Shown here one piece after another: positions 38,760-47,504 of a stretch of 64,000 bases of DNA (the first letter of the stretch is position 1; each line of letters begins with the position of its first letter). The stretch covers positions 1,240,001 through 1,304,000 of the forward strand of contig NZ_AP028878.1 of assembly GCF_036511935.1 (NCBI RefSeq), written 5' to 3'. The translations under genes and the position numbers were made by a program. The DNA comes from Marinobacter nanhaiticus D15-8W. GTDB lineage: Bacteria; Pseudomonadota; Gammaproteobacteria; Pseudomonadales; Oleiphilaceae. The notes beneath the pieces were generated by a model. It was given only the letters and a program-made list of their open reading frames with translations. It searched no databases and was not told where the DNA came from.

Positions 38760-40445
38760 ATGCAAGCCCTAAAGGATCTGGCGATTGGGACGAAAATTCT
38801 CGCCCTGGCTGCGGTGCTGTTAGTGTTATTGGGTGCCGTGGCTGCATTCGCCATCGTCAAGGTTGCCAAGGTCGGCAACGAATTCCATGCCATTGCCACT
38901 GAAGATATGCCGCTGGTTGAGCTGGTGTCGGACGTCACCGTCAAACAGCTGGAAAAAGCGATCCTGCTGGAGAAGCTGTTCAGGGTCGGTGGCGTCGATA
39001 CGAGGGAAGGCGTCAGTATCCAGGCTATCAGGCGTGACATCGTTGCTCTGGGCAGAACCGTCGACATTGAGATCCGTGATGCCGAGGTCTTGATCGAAAA
39101 GGCGAAGGCCCATGCGCCCAATGCAGCGATTGCCGCGGAAATCGATGCCCTTGCTGCGGACCTGAAGAATGCCGAGCTGGAGCACACGGCATTCGAAGAA
39201 GAATTCACCACGCTCTTCGCCGCGCTCGATGCCGGTGATATGGCCGAAGCCAATCGCCTGGCCCGGGACATCGAAGTGTCCCGCATGCAATTGGGCCAGC
39301 ACCTGGAAGCTATCCTCAAGGGCATCGAACAGATGACCAGTCATACGCTGGCCGTGGTGGAGCAGGACGAGCAGGCCCTACTGCACGGACTGATCGTGAT
39401 CAGCGCCATTTCCATCGTTGTAGGCATCGTTATCGGTCTGTTGATCGCCCGCAGCATTACCCGGCCGTTGAAACGGGCGGTAGATGCGGCCAACGCGCTG
39501 GCGGAAGGCGATCTGACGGTCGACATCAGGGTCGATAGCAAGGATGAAACGGGCGTGATGCTGGATGCCATGCGGCGTATGGCGCAAAGCCTGCGTAGCG
39601 TGATTGGCGAGATCGACAGCTCGATCCTGCAACTGTCCGCGTCCGCTGAAGAGTTGTCGGCGATCACCACCCAGACCCGGGCCAGCGTGGACAGCCAGCA
39701 AGAGGCTATCGCGCAGACCGCGACTGCCACGCACGAAATGACCACGACGATCCACGATGTCGCCCGCAACGCCAGCCAGGCTGCGGAATCCACCCAGAGT
39801 GCAGAGCGCGCTGCGCGGTCAGGTCAGCGGGAGGTCGAGGGCACCCGCAGCGCCATGGACGCCCTGGCGACCAAGATGCGGGATGCGTTTGAGACCATCG
39901 GTCAGCTTGAGCGTGAAACCGACAACGTCGGTAACATCCTTGGCGTCATCCAGGGAATCGCGGAGCAAACGAATCTGTTGGCCCTCAACGCGGCCATCGA
40001 GGCTGCCCGTGCCGGGGAACAGGGCCGTGGCTTTGCCGTGGTGGCGGACGAAGTGCGCACGCTCGCCTCGCGCACGCAGACATCGACTCGCGAGATTCAT
40101 ACCATGATCGAGCGCCTGCAAGGGGAAGCCCGGGCGTCGGTATCGATTATCCAGGGCGGGCAGTCGGACGCGGCTGGCACCGTGCAGAAGGCGGTGGCGG
40201 CGGAAAGCCTGCTGGAAGAGATCGCCGGGGCCGTGACCCGCATCAGCGACATGAACATGCAGATCGCCAGTGCTGCGGAACAGCAGCACATTGTGGCGGA
40301 GGACATCAGCCGCAGCATCGAGCGTATCAACCAGTCCGCAGACGAAACCGCCGGCGGCGCCCAGCAGACCGAGATTGCCAGTGCGGAATTGGCTAACCTG
40401 GCGGGCAAGCTGCAGGAGATGATGGGCCGTTTCAAGACGGCGTGA
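38760..40445 (+). CDS. Methyl-accepting chemotaxis protein
   Basis: From ATG 38760 (GGAG upstream) the protein has 561 residues. It has a membrane helix (about 10-32), a four-helix-bundle periplasmic ligand domain (about 33-200), a second membrane helix (about 205-230) and a HAMP domain ([20 protein letters not shown]). A full signalling hairpin follows, with the tip [20 protein letters not shown]. No CheR-tethering pentapeptide is seen at the C-terminus. The ligand is unknown. It is a stand-alone gene convergent with the kinase-phosphatase gene. Confidence 0.92.
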   Translation: MQALKDLAIGTKILALAAVLLVLLGAVAAFAIVKVAKVGNEFHAIATEDMPLVELVSDVTVKQLEKAILLEKLFRVGGVDTREGVSIQAIRRDIVALGRTVDIEIRDAEVLIEKAKAHAPNAAIAAEIDALAADLKNAELEHTAFEEEFTTLFAALDAGDMAEANRLARDIEVSRMQLGQHLEAILKGIEQMTSHTLAVVEQDEQALLHGLIVISAISIVVGIVIGLLIARSITRPLKRAVDAANALAEGDLTVDIRVDSKDETGVMLDAMRRMAQSLRSVIGEIDSSILQLSASAEELSAITTQTRASVDSQQEAIAQTATATHEMTTTIHDVARNASQAAESTQSAERAARSGQREVEGTRSAMDALATKMRDAFETIGQLERETDNVGNILGVIQGIAEQTNLLALNAAIEAARAGEQGRGFAVVADEVRTLASRTQTSTREIHTMIERLQGEARASVSIIQGGQSDAAGTVQKAVAAESLLEEIAGAVTRISDMNMQIASAAEQQHIVAEDISRSIERINQSADETAGGAQQTEIASAELANLAGKLQEMMGRFKTA

Positions 40446-40465
40446 AGCGGTGTGAGTCCTTTGGC

Positions 40466-42250
40466 TTACGAATCGAACACCAGCAGAAACACGATCGTTG
40501 CTGCCAGAACTGCGGAGAGGCCCTGCCAGAAGGCTACCGGGTTGCGCTCAAGCAAAGGTGGCCGGGTCTTACTCAGGAACGCCTTATTCGGGTGGCGTAA
40601 GTCGTAGGTGAACTCGGAGAGTTCCTGGTAGCGTTTCTCGGGATTGGGATGGACCGCCTTGCGCAGGGTTTCGTCGATCCAGGCGGGAATCTCCCGCTCG
40701 TCATCCAGCACCGAGCGGTACGTCAATCGCCGCTGGGCTGCCGCTGTCTTGGCCTTGGCCACCTGGGTGTCGTAGGGAAAGCGATCCGACAGCATGTGGT
40801 ACGTGAGCACCGCCAGCGAATACAGGTCCGACCGTGTCGTCCCCACTTCTCCCATAAAATACTCCGGAGCCATGTAGAGCGCGGTACCGGGTAGGTGTTG
40901 ACGGTCCACGGTAGAGGCTTCGACGATGCCGGCCACCCGGGCGGCGCCCAGGTCGATCAGTTTAACGGTGCCGTTGCTGTCGATTATCACGTTATCGGGT
41001 TTGAGGTCCTGGTGGAGAATCTCCATCCTGTGAAGGGCGTAGAGGCCCTTGGCAATCTGCTCGACGATGTCACGTACGGTTTCAAGATCGGGCTGCGGAT
41101 TGTCGATCAGCCACTGCTTCAGGGTCTGGCCCTCGATATACTCGGTGACCGTGTAGAGATAGTTGCGCTTGCGGTCCTGCAGGCCTGCCTTCATCACGTG
41201 AACGCTGTTGATGCGGCGGGCGATCCACTCCTCCATGAGGAAGCGCTCCAGGTAATCCGGGTCGTCACGCATGTCGATCGAGGGTAGTTTCAGGATGACC
41301 TGGGTATCGGTTTCCTCGTCCAGTGCCAGGTAGACATGGCTGCGGCTGGTGGCATGCACTTCACGCAGGATGGTGTAACCATCGAACTTTGCGCAGTCTT
41401 CGAGGATTGGCGGAAACGGAAGGTCTTCCAACTGATGGTGCAGGTCCGGCGCGGCGTCGTGCGGAACGTCGTCGATCCGTACGATCTGGACACTGAGATT
41501 GTCCTCGCTGCCGTTGTCCAGGGCCAGGTCGACGATCTGCCGGGCGGCAACGTCCAGATCGACAGAGTCTCCACGGAGCGTATTTATGATCTCCCTGGCA
41601 TCGACGTGTTCGTATACGCCGTCGGTCGCCAGGATGTAGATGTCGCCTGGCCTGAGGGCGAGAGCCTGGTAGTCCAGTTCCAGCAGGGAGTCGGCCCCCA
41701 ATGCACGACTCAGGTAGCTTTCCTCCCGTGATAGCCATAATCGATGGTCGTGCGTCAGCTGTTCCAGGCCCCCGTCCTGCAGGCGGTAGATACGTGTATC
41801 GCCGGCGTGGAACAGGTAGGCCGTCGCGGCCTTGAGCACCAAGGCGCTGAGGGTGCAGACGTAACCTCTATCCTTGTCATAGCGGTAGGGGCCGTTGCGG
41901 GTCTGTGAGTGGAGCCAGGCATTGGTTGCTGTCAGCACCCGTTCGGCGGCATGCCGGACCGACCAGGCGTCGGAGGTGCAGAAATAGTCGTCCAGGAAAC
42001 TGGTGACGGCGGTCTCGCTGGCAATATGACTGACATCGCTTGTGCTGATGCCGTCGGCCATGGCCAGGGCGATCCCCTTGAGACTGAGCTGGGGCTCGCC
42101 GGGAATCTGGTATCCGATGAAATCCTGGTTCGACGGCTTGTGGCCCTTGTCGGTGCACTGTCCGACTGTCGCCTTGAGCCGCCGACCGGAAGGGGCATGT
42201 ACTGCAGCCCCGCCCTGTGCGGCGGCCGGGGCTTCATGCATCGAACTCAA
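40466..42250 (-). CDS. Bifunctional PP2C phosphatase - Ser/Thr protein kinase, membrane-anchored
   Basis: The 594-residue protein joins an N-terminal PP2C-type phosphatase (about 25-250; MADGIS, AGDTRIYR, ATDGVYEHV and DNLSVQIV carry the metal-binding acids) to a Hanks-type kinase (about 265-540). The kinase has Lys in QVILKLPS, a catalytic loop HQDLKPDN (Gln replacing Arg) and a DLGAA metal motif in place of DFG. A C-terminal membrane helix (about 570-590) tethers it. It overlaps the formate/nitrite channel gene by 4 bp, so the two are one operon. Phospho-control of nitrite or formate transport or assimilation is inferred. Confidence 0.88.
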   Translation of the reverse strand: MSSMHEAPAAAQGGAAVHAPSGRRLKATVGQCTDKGHKPSNQDFIGYQIPGEPQLSLKGIALAMADGISTSDVSHIASETAVTSFLDDYFCTSDAWSVRHAAERVLTATNAWLHSQTRNGPYRYDKDRGYVCTLSALVLKAATAYLFHAGDTRIYRLQDGGLEQLTHDHRLWLSREESYLSRALGADSLLELDYQALALRPGDIYILATDGVYEHVDAREIINTLRGDSVDLDVAARQIVDLALDNGSEDNLSVQIVRIDDVPHDAAPDLHHQLEDLPFPPILEDCAKFDGYTILREVHATSRSHVYLALDEETDTQVILKLPSIDMRDDPDYLERFLMEEWIARRINSVHVMKAGLQDRKRNYLYTVTEYIEGQTLKQWLIDNPQPDLETVRDIVEQIAKGLYALHRMEILHQDLKPDNVIIDSNGTVKLIDLGAARVAGIVEASTVDRQHLPGTALYMAPEYFMGEVGTTRSDLYSLAVLTYHMLSDRFPYDTQVAKAKTAAAQRRLTYRSVLDDEREIPAWIDETLRKAVHPNPEKRYQELSEFTYDLRHPNKAFLSKTRPPLLERNPVAFWQGLSAVLAATIVFLLVFDS

Positions 42251-43089
42251 GCGGCTGCGCGCTCGCTGCTGGCTCGCGGGGCAATCTTGCGTTTGGCGGC
42301 GGTGCGTACGTGGGTGGTGTACAACGTTAGCCCGGTAAAGGCGAGGCCGCCCACCAGGTTACCCAGCACAGTGGGGATCTCGTTCCAGATGAAGTAGTCC
42401 ATGATCGAGAAGTTACCGCCCATGATGATGCCTGACGGGAACAGGAACATGTTCACCACCGAATGCTCGAAGCCCATGAAGAAGAACAGCATGATCGGCA
42501 TCCACATGGCGAGTACCTTGCCGCTGACGCTGGTAGAGACCATTGCACCGACCACGCCCATGGAGACCATCCAGTTGCACAGCATGCCGCGGATAAAGAT
42601 GGTGATCCAGCCGGCCAGACCGTATTCGGCATAGCCCAGGGTCCGCGCTTCACCGACGCCGGCGATCTTGGCGCCGACTGGGCCTGGATCGGTATTGAAG
42701 CCATAGGTGAAGATGAAGGCCATCATGAAGGCGACGGTCAGGGCACCGGCGAAGTTGCCCAGGAAGACCCAGCCCCAGTTACGCAGGATCTGGTTGATAT
42801 TGACGCCGGGCCGTTTGTCCAACAGGGCCAGTGGCGTGAGCATGAAGACACCCGTCAGCAGGTCGAACCCCATCAGGTAGAGCATGCAAAAGCCGATAGG
42901 AAAGAGCACCGCGCCGATGAGAAAGACACCGGTTTCCACCGCGACGGTCACGGCAAAGGCGGCTGCGAGGGCGAGGATGGCGCCGGCCATGTAGGCGCGG
43001 ATCAGGGTGTCGCGGGTCGACATGTAGATCTTGGATTCACCGGCATCCACCATCTTGGTGACGAATTCCGACGGAGCTAAATAGGACAT
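42247..43089 (-). CDS. Formate/nitrite transporter family channel (FocA/NirC)
   Basis: The 280-residue protein has six predicted membrane helices and the FNT signature region GFEHSVVNMF with the central His, plus ETGVFLIGAVLFPIGFCML and FLGNFAGAL. FNT pentamers pass formate, nitrite or related small anions across the inner membrane. Which anion is used cannot be told from the sequence. The ATGA overlap with the downstream kinase-phosphatase suggests tight co-expression. A small His/Arg/Ala-rich cytoplasmic tail ends the protein. Confidence 0.9.
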   Translation of the reverse strand: MSYLAPSEFVTKMVDAGESKIYMSTRDTLIRAYMAGAILALAAAFAVTVAVETGVFLIGAVLFPIGFCMLYLMGFDLLTGVFMLTPLALLDKRPGVNINQILRNWGWVFLGNFAGALTVAFMMAFIFTYGFNTDPGPVGAKIAGVGEARTLGYAEYGLAGWITIFIRGMLCNWMVSMGVVGAMVSTSVSGKVLAMWMPIMLFFFMGFEHSVVNMFLFPSGIIMGGNFSIMDYFIWNEIPTVLGNLVGGLAFTGLTLYTTHVRTAAKRKIAPRASSERAAA

Positions 43090-43555
43090 TGGATTACCTC
43101 GTTCAATGAGCGCGGGTTTTCGGTCTATCTGAGTGAGTCGCCTTGGCGGCGGTTATTCTTGGATCCGTTATGCGCGGGCATAAAAAAACGGCACCATCGC
43201 CAAATCGGAGAGGATGCCCCTCATTTGGTTATGGACGCCGTTGTCCGGATACCTGTGTGATTGTTGGGGACTGGCGGCCCCCGGGAAATACGAAGATCGG
43301 CTATACCTACGCAACACCCGTGCCCAAATCTCGAAAAAGGTCAAATTCCTCCCATATTCAGATGCTTGAAGTCGTTCAGGCAGGTCGTATGTGTCCAGGA
43401 ACGTACGGCCAGGATTCAGCGATGCACCACCTTGGTGCGAAGGCATCCGATTCGGGCGTGGCTTGCGCCCGAACTGAGCGATTCAGGGTATATCCGGGTA
43501 GATCGTCAATTCTGCAGATCGACACCCATACCGGTCGTGAGGGCAAGGGGTGGAA
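43090..43555. other. Intergenic region with a long hairpin; no gene supported
   Basis: This 466-bp gap between two minus-strand genes holds the promoter of the FNT operon and a strong hairpin terminator at 43182-43242. Open frames in both directions (43143-43580 plus, 43168-43446 minus) have no protein-like character. A small RNA ending at the hairpin is possible. Confidence 0.4.
43182..43242 (-). terminator. Long nested hairpin followed by T-run on the minus strand
   Basis: Nested inverted repeats AACGGC/GCCGTT, CCAT/ATGG and CCAAAT/ATTTGG form one long interrupted stem. On the minus strand it ends in seven T residues (43182-43188). It lies more than 300 bp past the ABC transporter stop, which is far for a simple terminator, so it may end an unannotated small RNA. 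Confidence 0.6.
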
Positions 43556-45355
43556 TCAGGCTTGGGCGGAGCGCCCCTGATGTTGCTGCCACCATAGCTC
43601 GGCATAGCGTCCACCGGCGTCCAGCAGTTGCTGGTGGTTACCGGACTCGACGATTTCACCGTTGGCCATCACCAGAATGCTGTCTGCATCGCGGATGGTG
43701 GAAAGGCGGTGGGCGATGACCAGCGTGGTCCGGCTACGACTGACTTCGTCCAGCGCACCGAGGATGGCCCGTTCCGAGAGCGAATCCAGGGAGGACGTGG
43801 CTTCGTCCAGTATCAGCAGAGGCGGGTTCTTGAGGATAACCCGGGCGATCGCAACACGCTGTTTCTCGCCGCCAGAGAGTTTCAGGCCGCGCTCGCCCAC
43901 CTTGGTATGGTAACCGTCAGGTAGTGCGTCGATGAAGTGTTCCAGGTGCGCTAGTCGGGCCGCGCGATAGACCTCCTCCTCGTTGGCGTCGGGGCGGCCG
44001 TAGGCCAGGTTGCGGTAGAGCGTATCGTTGAAAAGCACCGTGTCCTGGGGGACCACCCCAATGGCTTGGCGCAGGCTGGCCTGGGTGACGGAGCGGATGT
44101 CCTGACCATCGATGGTGATTGCGCCCTCGTCCACGTCGAAGAAGCGGAACAGTAGCCTGGCCAGGGTCGACTTTCCGGCACCGCTCGCCCCTACGACCGC
44201 CACCTTGCGGCCGGCGGGCACGGTAAAGTCGACATCCCTGAGGATGGGGCGGTTGGGTTGATAGGCAAAGCGCACATTCTGGAAGCGTACTTCGGCGCCC
44301 TTCGTAACGAGTTGGCGGGCGTCAGGGGCGTCCAGCACCCGGGGTGTGGAGTGCAGCAGAGCGAACAGGCGCTCGACGTTGACCAGGGCCTGACGGATCT
44401 CGCGATAGACAAAGCCCAGGGCGTTAAGCGGAATGAAAAGCTGGATCAGGTACGCATTGATCATGGTGAAATCCCCCAGGGTGATCTCACCGCTCGCCAC
44501 CTGGCTGACGGCCATGCCCATGATGACGATCATGGCAATGCCAATGATCAATGCCTGGCCGATGTTCAAGGTTGCCAGCGAGAGCCGCGTTTTCAGGCGT
44601 GCCTGTTCCCAGGCCTCCAGGTCCCGATCGTAAACCTCGGCCTCGTGGCGTTCGTTGTTGAAGTACTTGACAGTCTCGTAATTGAGCAGGCTGTCCAGGG
44701 CGCGGGCATTGGATTGGTTGTCCCGGGCGTTGGTCTCGCGCACGAAGCCGGTGCGCCACTCGGTGACCTTGATGGAGAACAGCACGTAGATGACCACCGC
44801 GATGACGACGGCCATGACGTAACCGGGATCGAATGCGGCCAGCAGGATCGCCGACACCATGACGATCTCCAGTATCGTTGGCAGGATATTGAATAGGGTG
44901 AACCGGATCAGGAAACTGATGCCGTTGGTGCCGCGCTCCATGTCGCGGGCGAGGCCGCCGGTCTTGCGATCCAGGTGAAACGCCAGTTCCCGCTCGTGCA
45001 GGTGGCGGAAGACCTGCAGCGAGACCCGTCGCATGGCACGTTCGGCCACCCGGGCGAAGATCGCATCCCGTAGTTCATTGAACAGGGTGCTGCCAAACCG
45101 CAGCAGACCATACGCGATAACCAGGGCCAGGGGGATCCACAGGAGGACATTACCATCCCGTTGCTGATCGAGGTAATCGACGATGTATTTCAGCGCGATG
45201 GGGGTGGCTACGGTGGCCAGCTTGGCGAGGACCAGGCAGCCGGAGGCGACAATGACCCGGCCACGGAATTCGGCGAGGTAGGGCCAGAGGCCAAGGATCA
45301 CCCGCCAGTCGGGTTTGCTGTTGGTCTTGTCATCATCGTCGGCGTAGGCGGACAA
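43556..45355 (-). CDS. Atm1/ABCB7-type ABC exporter (fused permease-ATPase)
   Basis: The 599-residue half-transporter has six membrane helices followed by a full ATPase: Walker A GASGAGKST, Q-loop VVPQDTVLFND, signature LSGGEKQR, Walker B LLILDEATSSLDS and the H-loop AHRLST. The membrane part carries the Atm1-type segment HLDRKTGGLARDMERGTNGIS. This class exports glutathione-linked compounds and contributes to iron-sulfur or heavy-metal homeostasis. It would act as a homodimer in the inner membrane. The two sRNA genes lie immediately upstream in the same orientation. Confidence 0.9.
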   Translation of the reverse strand: MSAYADDDDKTNSKPDWRVILGLWPYLAEFRGRVIVASGCLVLAKLATVATPIALKYIVDYLDQQRDGNVLLWIPLALVIAYGLLRFGSTLFNELRDAIFARVAERAMRRVSLQVFRHLHERELAFHLDRKTGGLARDMERGTNGISFLIRFTLFNILPTILEIVMVSAILLAAFDPGYVMAVVIAVVIYVLFSIKVTEWRTGFVRETNARDNQSNARALDSLLNYETVKYFNNERHEAEVYDRDLEAWEQARLKTRLSLATLNIGQALIIGIAMIVIMGMAVSQVASGEITLGDFTMINAYLIQLFIPLNALGFVYREIRQALVNVERLFALLHSTPRVLDAPDARQLVTKGAEVRFQNVRFAYQPNRPILRDVDFTVPAGRKVAVVGASGAGKSTLARLLFRFFDVDEGAITIDGQDIRSVTQASLRQAIGVVPQDTVLFNDTLYRNLAYGRPDANEEEVYRAARLAHLEHFIDALPDGYHTKVGERGLKLSGGEKQRVAIARVILKNPPLLILDEATSSLDSLSERAILGALDEVSRSRTTLVIAHRLSTIRDADSILVMANGEIVESGNHQQLLDAGGRYAELWWQQHQGRSAQA

Positions 45356-45456
45356 GGGTATTCCTTAACTTCAGCCGTATCCCGACAAGAGTTCCGGGAT
45401 CAGCGGAAATGGCAGTGCGCATTTAGGTAGGTGGCATGAGCCTATACGTCACGCAT

Positions 45457-45594
45457 AAAAAAACCGGATCGATCGATCCGGTTCTTTATGGAATTTGGAA
45501 ATCCCTAAGCTCGCTATGTCCTTTTCCCTGCTCGACCCCGATCCATCGGGGTTGCCGTCTATGGCGTCGTCCCGTCCTTATCGTCCGTGAACTT
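45457..45594 (-). ncRNA. Putative Rsm/Csr-type regulatory sRNA, copy A
   Basis: Read on the minus strand, a transcript of about 138 nt would start near 45594 and end at a perfect hairpin (45463-45482) followed by seven T residues. It contains seven GGA triplets outside the terminator, six of them in A(N)GGA context. One GGA sits in the 4-nt loop of a perfect ACCCCGA/TCGGGGT stem. GGA in single strands and hairpin loops is the hallmark of RsmX/Y/Z and CsrB RNAs, which titrate the RsmA/CsrA translational repressor. No GacA upstream box was seen. No conserved reading frame is present. The class assignment is inference. Confidence 0.7.
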
Positions 45595-45600
45595 TTACAA

Positions 45601-45629
45601 AAGATAACAAAGGCTCTGGCGTCTGTCAC
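45601..45629 (-). promoter_or_regulatory. Predicted sigma-70 promoter of sRNA copy A
   Basis: On the minus strand GTGACA (45624-45629) and TATCTT (45601-45606) are spaced by 17 bp. The same elements occur at the same place before copy B. Confidence 0.5.
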
Positions 45630-45757
45630 CCCCTAGAGCAAAATTTTTTCTTAAGACCGAGTGACCGTTACGGGATGAAGGATGAGTGGAAGGAGGTATA
45701 TCCCGGGGCCCACTGTCTTGGGTAGAACTTTCTCGGGTAGAAATTTGCGTCGGGCAT

Positions 45758-45895
45758 AAAAAAAACCGGATCAGCCGATCCGGTTCTTTTGGAATTTGGA
45801 AATCCCTAAGCTCGCTATGTCCTTTTCCCTGCTCGACCCCGGTCCATCGGGGTTGCCTTCTATGGCGTCGTCCCGTCCTTATCGTCCGTGAACTG
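45758..45895 (-). ncRNA. Putative Rsm/Csr-type regulatory sRNA, copy B
   Basis: This is the second copy of the GGA-rich RNA, predicted from about 45895 to the T-run at 45758-45765 on the minus strand. The terminator stem is ACCGGATC/GATCCGGT. GGA triplets lie opposite plus-strand TCC at 45803, 45820, 45826, 45843, 45871, 45876 and 45885. The internal stem (45836-45853) is ACCCCG/CGGGGT with GGA in a 6-nt loop. Compared with copy A one closing pair of this stem has changed, yet the loop GGA is kept. Both copies could be expressed separately from their own promoters. Confidence 0.7.
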
Positions 45896-45901
45896 TTACA
45901 A

Positions 45902-45930
45902 AAGATAACAAAGGCTTGAGCGTTTGTCAT
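45902..45930 (-). promoter_or_regulatory. Predicted sigma-70 promoter of sRNA copy B
   Basis: On the minus strand ATGACA (45925-45930) and TATCTT (45902-45907) are spaced by 17 bp, matching the promoter of copy A. Confidence 0.5.
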
Positions 45931-45984
45931 CCCTTGAGTGCAAAAAATCCAATTAAGGGTTTTTAATTGAAGCTCACGGGTGAC

Positions 45985-46791
45985 TTACTGAATAAAGTCT
46001 ACGGGCGCACGATAATTCTCCTGGCCCATCAGATCGATGCCGCAATCGGTGGAGCTGACCCACTCCAGGAAGCGCTCGACCATCGCAGGACCTTCGAACC
46101 GTTTGCCATGCTGGGGCACGATCATCGCCACGTCCAACCCCCGGATCATTTCCGCCCAAAGCTGGCAAACCTTGCGCGAACCGATATAGCGTCGGTGAAA
46201 GCCGATCATGTGCGGAATATGACGGTCGAAGTCCGCCACCGGTAAATGATCGTTCTCGCTTTCCATTGAAGCGCCCAGGTCACCTGAGAAGAGGATTCTG
46301 GAGACGGGGTCGTAAAACTGGAGGTTTCCAACCGAGTGCATGAAATGCGCCGGGAGGCACTGGATGTAGCTATCCCCAAACCGTACGTTGATACCGGCGT
46401 CCGGTACGCCGACGATGCGATCGAATACGCTACCTGACAGTTGGCCAGTGACGTAGTTGGACACGAGGTGAGGCAGGAAGCGGGCCCAGAGTTTGGAAGT
46501 GACGACCTGGGCTGGGGTATGAACCAGCCAGCGGTCGATGGCACCGATGATATCCGGGTCTTGATGCGAGGCGAATACATAGGCCAGTCGCTGGATGTTC
46601 ATGTGGCGTGATGCTGCGACCGACAGGGGGGTATAGGTCAGGTCGCCACCGGGGTCGATCAGGGCTTCCTGCTTGCCATCCACCAGCAAGAACTGGTTTG
46701 ACTGTACCCCTTCGCCGGTCACTAGCGAATCGAACATAAGACATTTGTGATCGCCGTTATCAAACAGCACGATAGGCGCTTTCGCCGACAT
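45985..46791 (-). CDS. Metallo-beta-lactamase-fold diiron protein (ODP/FprA-like, no flavodoxin)
   Basis: The 268-residue protein has the MBL fold with ligands in ASHQDPDIIGAI (the HxD/E-x-D form of flavodiiron proteins), PAHFMHSVGN, FSGDLG and VPQHG. This is the oxygen-binding diiron domain of FprA/ODP proteins without the flavodoxin part. Such stand-alone domains have been described as O2 or NO sensors in some bacteria. A sensing or oxygen/nitric-oxide reducing role is therefore possible, but a redox partner is not encoded beside it. It is transcribed on the minus strand, upstream of the sRNA pair. Confidence 0.82.
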   Translation of the reverse strand: MSAKAPIVLFDNGDHKCLMFDSLVTGEGVQSNQFLLVDGKQEALIDPGGDLTYTPLSVAASRHMNIQRLAYVFASHQDPDIIGAIDRWLVHTPAQVVTSKLWARFLPHLVSNYVTGQLSGSVFDRIVGVPDAGINVRFGDSYIQCLPAHFMHSVGNLQFYDPVSRILFSGDLGASMESENDHLPVADFDRHIPHMIGFHRRYIGSRKVCQLWAEMIRGLDVAMIVPQHGKRFEGPAMVERFLEWVSSTDCGIDLMGQENYRAPVDFIQ

Positions 46792-46924
46792 ATTACCTCT
46801 CCCATGGGACCGATGGGGCGTTGAACCGAAGAACGGGGAGAGGTTAGCGAATCGCCGCGGCCACCCCTTGTTTTATGTCAATAAAACGACAAATGGGGTG
46901 GGATGACATTAAAGGGGCGGCCGC

Positions 46925-47359
46925 TCACTTGGCGAACAGTTCGTGCTCGATATCACGGAATCCCTTGAACTCCAGCGCGTTGCCTGAAGGGTCTGCAAAG
47001 AACAGGGTGCCCTGTTCACCCACCTGGCCCTGGAAGCGCACATAAGGCTCGATGATAAATTCGTCGATGACCGAGCGGGCCTTGTCGGCGAAACGTTCCC
47101 ATTCCTCGAACGTCAGCACCACGCCAAAGTGGGGGACGGGCACACCATGGCCGTCGACGTGGTTCGAGGTGCCCCGAACGGAGCCGTCCTTGCCAAGCTG
47201 CGGGTTGTGGTGGGTTACCAATTGGTGGCCAAACATATTGAAGTCGATCCATTGCTCGGAGCTGCGGCCTTCCGGGAAACCGAGCTTTTCGCCGTAGAAC
47301 GCGCGGGCTTCAGCAAGATGACGAACCTGGATCGCGAGGTGAAAGGGTGTCAGGGACAT
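46925..47359 (-). CDS. VOC-family (glyoxalase/dioxygenase fold) protein
   Basis: The start at ATG 47359 is supported by AGGAG upstream; the open extension to 47437 is not. The 144-residue protein has two beta-alpha-beta-beta-beta repeats of the vicinal oxygen chelate fold. Likely metal ligands are His in FHLAIQV, His in PHFGVVL and Glu in NALEFKG. The FFADPSGNALEFK ending is typical. The reaction is unknown. It is divergent from the permease gene. Confidence 0.8.
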   Translation of the reverse strand: MSLTPFHLAIQVRHLAEARAFYGEKLGFPEGRSSEQWIDFNMFGHQLVTHHNPQLGKDGSVRGTSNHVDGHGVPVPHFGVVLTFEEWERFADKARSVIDEFIIEPYVRFQGQVGEQGTLFFADPSGNALEFKGFRDIEHELFAK

Positions 47360-47504
47360 GGGCGGAACTCCTGTTCGCAGGGTATAGGGTCGCAGTGTGG
47401 TAAGGACTGCTGAGCAACAGATTACGCCACCTCGCATAATTGCGCATATCGGGCCCTTATATAGCTTGCTTAGAATAAGCGTTCATTCTTCCCAGGGACG
47501 ATCC

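Larger units (their letters stand above)
45454..45930 (-). repeat. Tandem duplication of a ~175-bp sRNA gene with promoter
   Basis: The segments 45454-45629 and 45755-45930 are about 90% identical and in the same orientation, separated by about 125 bp of unrelated sequence. Identity covers the promoter, body and terminator but stops outside them, as expected for a duplicated RNA gene kept by selection. Confidence 0.85.

Noticed and set aside
43143..43580. Open frames on both strands upstream of the FNT gene
   Set aside because: Neither has a ribosome site or family resemblance, and both run through the long hairpin and into the ABC transporter end.
45595..45930. A 111-residue minus-strand frame over sRNA copy B
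   Set aside because: It covers promoter and RNA body and does not exist as an equivalent frame in copy A, so the duplicated unit is better explained as a non-coding RNA.
45454..45930. PrrF-like iron-responsive tandem sRNAs
   Set aside because: The tandem layout is similar, but there is no Fur box at the promoters and no PrrF core sequence; the GGA pattern fits Rsm RNAs better.
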